Of a stretch of 64,000 nt of DNA, positions 60,894 through 64,000 are shown piece after piece (the first letter of the stretch is position 1; each line of letters opens with the position of its first letter). The stretch is from Bradyrhizobium retamae (GTDB lineage: Bacteria > Pseudomonadota > Alphaproteobacteria > Rhizobiales > Xanthobacteraceae), in NCBI RefSeq assembly GCF_001440415.1, contig NZ_LLYA01000161.1, positions 1 through 64,000 on the forward strand. Direction: 5' to 3'. A program made the translations under genes and the position numbers. Below the pieces are notes generated by a model. It did not search any database. It was not told the DNA's origin and saw nothing but the letters and a program-made list of their open reading frames with translations.

Positions 60894-60968
60894 TGGCGCT
60901 CCCTAGCGGAATCGAACCGCTCTCTCCACCGTGAAAGGGTGGCGTCCTAACCGATAGACGAAGGGAGC
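60894..60968 (-). tRNA. tRNA-Glu (anticodon TTC)
   Basis: The minus strand folds as a tRNA: acceptor GCTCCCT / AGGGAGC, D-arm with GGTTAGGAC, anticodon stem CCACC-CTTTCAC-GGTGG giving anticodon TTC, T-arm AGCGG-TTCGATT-CCGCT, discriminator G and an encoded CCA. Length 75 nt. Confidence 0.95.
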
Positions 60969-61220
60969 AAGAACAACAGGAAAATCAAGGTGTTAGCGCT
61001 TGATGGGCCGTGTTGGCCGCCGGCCGTCCATGCTTGATGGGGGCGGCGACGGGCGAACGTATAGTGGCGTTTGAGCGGGTGGGCAAGCCGCTCGGAAAGA
61101 CGTTTCTGCAGCCGCTTTGCGCCTCCATCGGAGTCCCGGCCGCGCCACGAGGCACGCCGCGCCGAGCAACGGATTCTAAAGCCGCATGGTGTAGGGCTGT
61201 CTCGGGGGGACCTTTTCGAC

Positions 61221-61481
61221 ATGACTTTGCTATCAAGCAAGAAGCGCGACGCGCGCAAATCATTGAGTCAACCCGGGTGGATCACGTTCGAAGGCGGTTT
61301 TGCCGCGCGCCAATGCGTGGTGCAGGATTTGTCCGCAACGGGGGCGAAGGTCACGATCGACGATCCCAACACGTTGCCGGCGAAATTGCGGCTGGCGTTT
61401 TCGCGCGACGCCAGGACCGGGCGCCGCTGCGAAGTGGTCTGGCGCCGCGGCAAATCGGTCGGCATCAAGTTCACCCGCTAA
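61221..61481 (+). CDS. PilZ domain protein
   Basis: An 86-aa stand-alone PilZ domain, a cyclic-di-GMP receptor fold. KKRDARKSLSQPGWITF supplies the basic N-terminal segment and CVVQDLSATGAKVTI the DxSxxG motif. The classic RxxxR is only partly matched (RDARK), so c-di-GMP binding may be weak. ATG at 61221 follows GGGGGGACC; the long upstream frame from 61071 was rejected. It pairs functionally with the diguanylate cyclase at 12.7 kb only by inference. Confidence 0.82.
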   Translation: MTLLSSKKRDARKSLSQPGWITFEGGFAARQCVVQDLSATGAKVTIDDPNTLPAKLRLAFSRDARTGRRCEVVWRRGKSVGIKFTR

Positions 61482-61517
61482 TCTGGCACCGATCCGCGAG
61501 AAACGATAAAAGGCGGG

Positions 61518-61781
61518 ATGCGAAAATCCCTCCTGGTAATGATCGCCATAATGACCGCCGTGGCGCTGTCTTCGGTTGCCTCGGTCGCGGAACAACCCCG
61601 TCCTCAGAAGCTCGACAAAGCTCCCGCGTCGGGCAAGTCGCTGCCGCTGAAGCGCCCAAGGTCGGCCAATGCATGCGCGGAATACGGCGCGGGCTTCGTC
61701 AGAATCGAAGGCACCAACACCTGCATGAAAATCGGCGGCGCGGTGAGCGTCGGAGCGGGGGTGTCCGGCGGCTCGCGTTGA
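61518..61781 (+). CDS. Small secreted protein with a porin-like N-terminal motif
   Basis: An 87-aa exported protein: signal peptide MRKSLLVMIAIMTAVALSSVASVA, a basic linker LDKAPASGKSLPLKRP, then CAEYGAGFVRIEGTNTCMKIGGAVSVGAG. The latter is the opening signature (two cysteines, CxxYGxGFxxIxGTxTCxKIGG) of rhizobial Porin_2 proteins, but it stops after the first strand. So it is either a truncated porin or an independent small protein built on that motif. ATG at 61518 after GGCGGG. Confidence 0.75.
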   Translation: MRKSLLVMIAIMTAVALSSVASVAEQPRPQKLDKAPASGKSLPLKRPRSANACAEYGAGFVRIEGTNTCMKIGGAVSVGAGVSGGSR

Positions 61782-61793
61782 GACGATTCGCGC

Positions 61794-62459
61794 TTACGTC
61801 ATCGGCGGCGCGATGAACTGCGTGAACCCTGGGCGGACGGCGAGCTGCGAAAACCAGCGTTCGAGGTTCGGCAGTTTCGGTTTTGTCACGCCTTCAACGC
61901 CGAACCAGCGCCGCGCAAAGGCGCCGAGCGCGATGTCGGCGATGGTGAACTGATCGCCCTCGATAAAGCGCCGCGTCGCCAGTTGCGCCTCGACGATCTG
62001 CCACACCGCGGCTTCGGCATCGACATCCTTCTGGATCGCGACCATGTCGCGCTTTTCGATGGGCGTGCGCACCAACGCCCAGAACACCGGCCGGTCGAGC
62101 GGCTGCAGCGTCGACAGCGTCCAGTCGAGCCAGCGATCAACGCCGGCGCGCGCCTTCGGCTGCGAGGGATAGATCGACGAACCTCGTTCAGATCCTTGGC
62201 CATAGGCCATGCAGAGATAGCGCATCACGGAATTGGATTCCCACAGCACGTAGTCGCCATCGATCAGCGTGGGTACGCGGCCGTTCGGATTCATCGCCAG
62301 ATAAGCAGGCTCGTCGTTCTTTCCGAACTGCATGCCGGCATCGATACGCTCATAGGCGAGATCGAGTTCGGCGAGGCACCACAGTACTTTTTGCACGTTG
62401 ACCGAATTGGCCCGGCCCCAGATGGTGAGTTGTTGTTTGTTGTTGTCGGCCACGCGCAT
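61794..62459 (-). CDS. Glutathione S-transferase family protein
   Basis: A 221-aa GST. The N-terminal domain has IWGRANSVNVQKVLWCLAELDLAYERI with Ser19/Asn21 region as candidate active residues, NPNGRVPTLIDGDYVLWESNSVMRYL for glutathione binding, and a C-terminal helical domain with FTIADIALG. It differs from the first GST of the window in lacking a CPYx motif. ATG at 62459 follows GGGAG; a 28-residue upstream extension was rejected. Confidence 0.88.
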   Translation of the reverse strand: MRVADNNKQQLTIWGRANSVNVQKVLWCLAELDLAYERIDAGMQFGKNDEPAYLAMNPNGRVPTLIDGDYVLWESNSVMRYLCMAYGQGSERGSSIYPSQPKARAGVDRWLDWTLSTLQPLDRPVFWALVRTPIEKRDMVAIQKDVDAEAAVWQIVEAQLATRRFIEGDQFTIADIALGAFARRWFGVEGVTKPKLPNLERWFSQLAVRPGFTQFIAPPMT

Positions 62460-62541
62460 TGCTCCCGCTGATTTTTCCGATTGGCCGTTAATAGCCGAAG
62501 ATCGGCAAAAAAGCGCGCTCTTGCGAGGGCTCAAGCCCAAC

Positions 62542-62582
62542 AAAAATCGAGGCTCCGCCGCAGTGCGACAGAGCCCCGATTT
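62542..62582 (-). terminator. Intrinsic terminator after the 26-aa protein gene
   Basis: Minus strand: AAATCGGGGCTC pairs with GAGCCTCGATTT (one mismatch), 15-nt loop, followed by a five-T run. It lies 14 bp beyond the stop of the tiny membrane protein gene. Confidence 0.75.
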
Positions 62583-62595
62583 CCGCGTCGGCCAA

Positions 62596-62676
62596 TCAGT
62601 TGCCGAAGAACAGCCACAACAGAATGATCACCGGAATAGGCACGCCCAGCAACCAAAGCAGAATTCCTCGTCCCAT
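62596..62676 (-). CDS. Tiny membrane protein MGRGILLWLLGVP type (26 aa)
   Basis: ATG at 62676 preceded by GGAGGAG at ideal spacing; stop ends at 62596. The product is one hydrophobic helix, GILLWLLGVPIPVIILLWLF, with a short end FGN. This sequence type is widespread in alphaproteobacteria as an unannotated small protein, and the strong ribosome site plus the downstream terminator support expression. Confidence 0.8.
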   Translation of the reverse strand: MGRGILLWLLGVPIPVIILLWLFFGN

Positions 62677-62810
62677 TATCTCCTCCTCAAAATGCATTGA
62701 AGAGAAAACGCGTTATGTCATGGCCCGTTCCTTATGCAGAAAAGAACCCGAGTGAAGGAACGTTTATGCCAGCTCGGATGACGGACGTGGACGAAGAAAT
62801 TGTACGAGGC

Positions 62811-63263
62811 CTACCAGTGACCGGTGTTCGGCATCGAGGTCCACGGTTCGGCCGGCGGCTTCGGTTCGCCCTTCTGCAACAGCTCGATCGAATGCAGATC
62901 CGGTGAGCGGACGAAAGCCATGTTCCCGTCGCGTGGCGGGCGGTTGATGGTGATGCCGGCCTTCATCAGGCGGTCGCAGGTCGCGTAGATGTCGTCGACC
63001 TCGTAGGCGAGGTGACCGAAATAGCGGTCTTCGCCGTATTTCTCCTCGTCCCAATTATAGGTGAGCTCAACCAGCGGCGCGCCGCGGTTCTGGGGAGCGG
63101 CCTTGAACAGGCCTTCGTCCTCCGGCGCGCACAGGAACACCAGCGTGAACCGGCCCTTGTCGTTGTCGACCCGGCGTACTTCCTTCAGCCCCAGCGCGTC
63201 CCGGTAGAACTTCATCGCGGTATCGAGATTGCGGACTCGCAGCATGGTGTGGAGATAGCGCAT
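62811..63263 (-). CDS. Glyoxalase I-like VOC protein
   Basis: A 150-aa VOC enzyme resembling lactoylglutathione lyase (GloA). It begins MRYLHTMLRVRNLDTAMKFYRDALGLKE and keeps the four expected metal ligands His5, Glu in LVELTYNW, His in YFGHLAYEV and Glu in LHSIELLQKG. GloA isomerises the methylglyoxal-glutathione hemithioacetal. ATG at 63263 follows AGGAGG. Closeness to true GloA is high, but a related VOC reaction cannot be excluded. Confidence 0.85.
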   Translation of the reverse strand: MRYLHTMLRVRNLDTAMKFYRDALGLKEVRRVDNDKGRFTLVFLCAPEDEGLFKAAPQNRGAPLVELTYNWDEEKYGEDRYFGHLAYEVDDIYATCDRLMKAGITINRPPRDGNMAFVRSPDLHSIELLQKGEPKPPAEPWTSMPNTGHW

Positions 63264-63530
63264 GTTTGTTGTCCTCCTGAGAGCGTGTTGAGATCTTGTC
63301 TGGGTTGGGCGGTTCGGGCGGAAAATAGCAGCAAAGTGCACCAGAGGTCACCGAGAACGTGCGGACAAGATGCGGGTTCGTTCTGCAGCCGGTCGCACCG
63401 AGCGCTCTGTGGCCTCAGAAGGCCATCGATGCAGGCGAATGCGAAAGATTGGAAGCGCTCGTTGCTCAACGGTACCTTGGTTCCGAGGAACGAAACCGCT
63501 ACGCCGGTTTTGAATCGAGGGAGACACCCC

Positions 63531-63668
63531 ATGAAACAAGATCATCCGGCTGAAGAGAATGCGGCGCGGGAGGATTTGCCGACAAGGTCCGAGCGAAAGC
63601 TCGGGACTTTGACCGCTGGTGCCATTGCTCTCGTTGTCGTTGGAACAGCAATTTATTGGATCGCGTAG
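63531..63668 (+). CDS. Small single-helix membrane protein (45 aa)
   Basis: ATG at 63531 after GAGGGAG at 8 nt. Polar N-terminus MKQDHPAEENAAREDLP, then LGTLTAGAIALVVVGTAIYWIA to TAG 63668. The tail-anchored layout is common in small Bradyrhizobium membrane proteins. It overlaps the next candidate frame slightly. Confidence 0.65.
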   Translation: MKQDHPAEENAAREDLPTRSERKLGTLTAGAIALVVVGTAIYWIA

Positions 63669-63823
63669 CCATCTGCGCGAAGGTCCCGCTCGACAGGGTC
63701 CCTACCCAGCCGAAACGGCGCGGGAGGCAAAATTGTCCCGAACACTCCCGCTACCGAGCGATATTCTTAGCAGGGTTTATCGGCGCTGCCGCGTTGGTGC
63801 TTGTTCTGGCTTTCGCTCGCTGA
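63656..63823 (+). CDS. Possible small membrane protein (55 aa)
   Basis: A TTG at 63656 overlapping the end of the preceding gene opens a frame of polar residues (PTQPKRRGRQNCPEHSRY) followed by a helix RAIFLAGFIGAAALVLVLAFAR and TGA 63823. The helix looks genuine, but no ribosome site is apparent and the start is uncertain. Confidence 0.35.
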   Translation: MDRVAICAKVPLDRVPTQPKRRGRQNCPEHSRYRAIFLAGFIGAAALVLVLAFAR

Positions 63824-63884
63824 TGCGCGCTCTGGATACTGGTAGGGCTCGCGATCCTCGCTTGCCGTGACATTTTAATCGCAC

Positions 63885-64000
63885 CTAAATGTTCAATGCG
63901 GAAATGAGACTCTCAAGTAACGCCACGAGCCTCTCGCCGGTCATTCCGACGGCGGCGAGGATGGCCAAGGCGATAAACCCGGCGATGAGGCTGTATTCGA
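63885..64000 (-). CDS. Flp/Fap-type pilin, 3' end (partial)
   Basis: The minus strand at the right edge encodes EYSLIAGFIALAILAAVG...LLESLISALNI before a stop at 63885; the 5' end lies beyond the window. E-Y-S-L-I-A-G is the hallmark of Flp/Fap pilins after the prepilin peptidase site. A tad/cpa pilus locus may therefore start just outside. Confidence 0.85.
   Translation of the reverse strand, partial: EYSLIAGFIALAILAAVGMTGERLVALLESLISALNI

Noticed and set aside
1..64000. CRISPR array, transposase, integrase, phage or toxin-antitoxin module
   Set aside because: No regularly spaced repeats, no DDE or recombinase motifs and no paired toxin/antitoxin genes were found on either strand.

Overview
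The window looks like a chromosomal segment of a Bradyrhizobium-type alphaproteobacterium (Nitrobacteraceae). The evidence is high G+C third positions, the Omp25-like outer-membrane proteins, a suf operon led by a NifS-type desulfurase, class I PHA synthase, lone PilZ and caspase-like proteins, several short membrane proteins of rhizobial type, and dispersed palindromic intergenic repeats (about 3440, 20450, 37271, 51341). Most of it is housekeeping sequence. I see no CRISPR array, insertion sequence, integrase or rRNA.

Layout. 0-4.3 kb: tyrS and anmK (divergent), a glutathione transferase behind an array of palindromic operator-like sites, and an alpha/beta hydrolase. 4.5-12.2 kb: the Fe-S assembly operon (cysteine desulfurase, sufB, a 109-aa unknown, sufC, sufD, sufS, sufT-like, a VOC protein, sufA). 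12.2-18.6 kb: TfoX-N protein, diguanylate cyclase, RhlE-like helicase, exported caspase-like protein, FAD monooxygenase. 18.8-30.4 kb: three Omp25-type barrel genes (one with two barrels in one chain) among parE, DedA, an MBL hydrolase, PaiB-argC and a methyltransferase interrupted by an amber codon. 30.5-41.4 kb: MAPEG, phaC, lipoprotein, aminotransferase-hom-glpX (aspartate family and gluconeogenesis), HAD, a soluble chemoreceptor-like protein with unusual domain order, recJ. 41.4-47.6 kb: SDR, a LysR/azoreductase divergent pair, lytic transglycosylase, AhpD-like protein, M23 peptidase. 47.6-50.8 kb: efp with divergent epmA-epmB, the EF-P lysylation set. 50.8-54.2 kb: small genes, several of them frameshifted. 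54.3-60 kb: aroG with a leader, HdeD, PrsW, MFS and an M20 amidohydrolase. 60-64 kb: tRNA-Glu, PilZ, small envelope proteins, GST, glyoxalase-like protein and the 3' end of a Flp pilin gene.

The most striking signal is upstream of aroG (55485-55646). A promoter-like sequence abuts the ATG of a 26-codon leader ORF containing Phe-Trp-Tyr-Phe-Ser-Tyr, followed by mutually exclusive RNA pairings and a terminator with a T run just before the aroG start. This is the architecture of a ribosome-mediated transcription attenuator reading all three aromatic amino acids. Other notable signals are the 50.8-53.9 kb cluster of decayed small genes, the amber-split methyltransferase, the phased operator arrays at 2601-2662 and 43153-43180, and the unknown gene translationally coupled to sufB.
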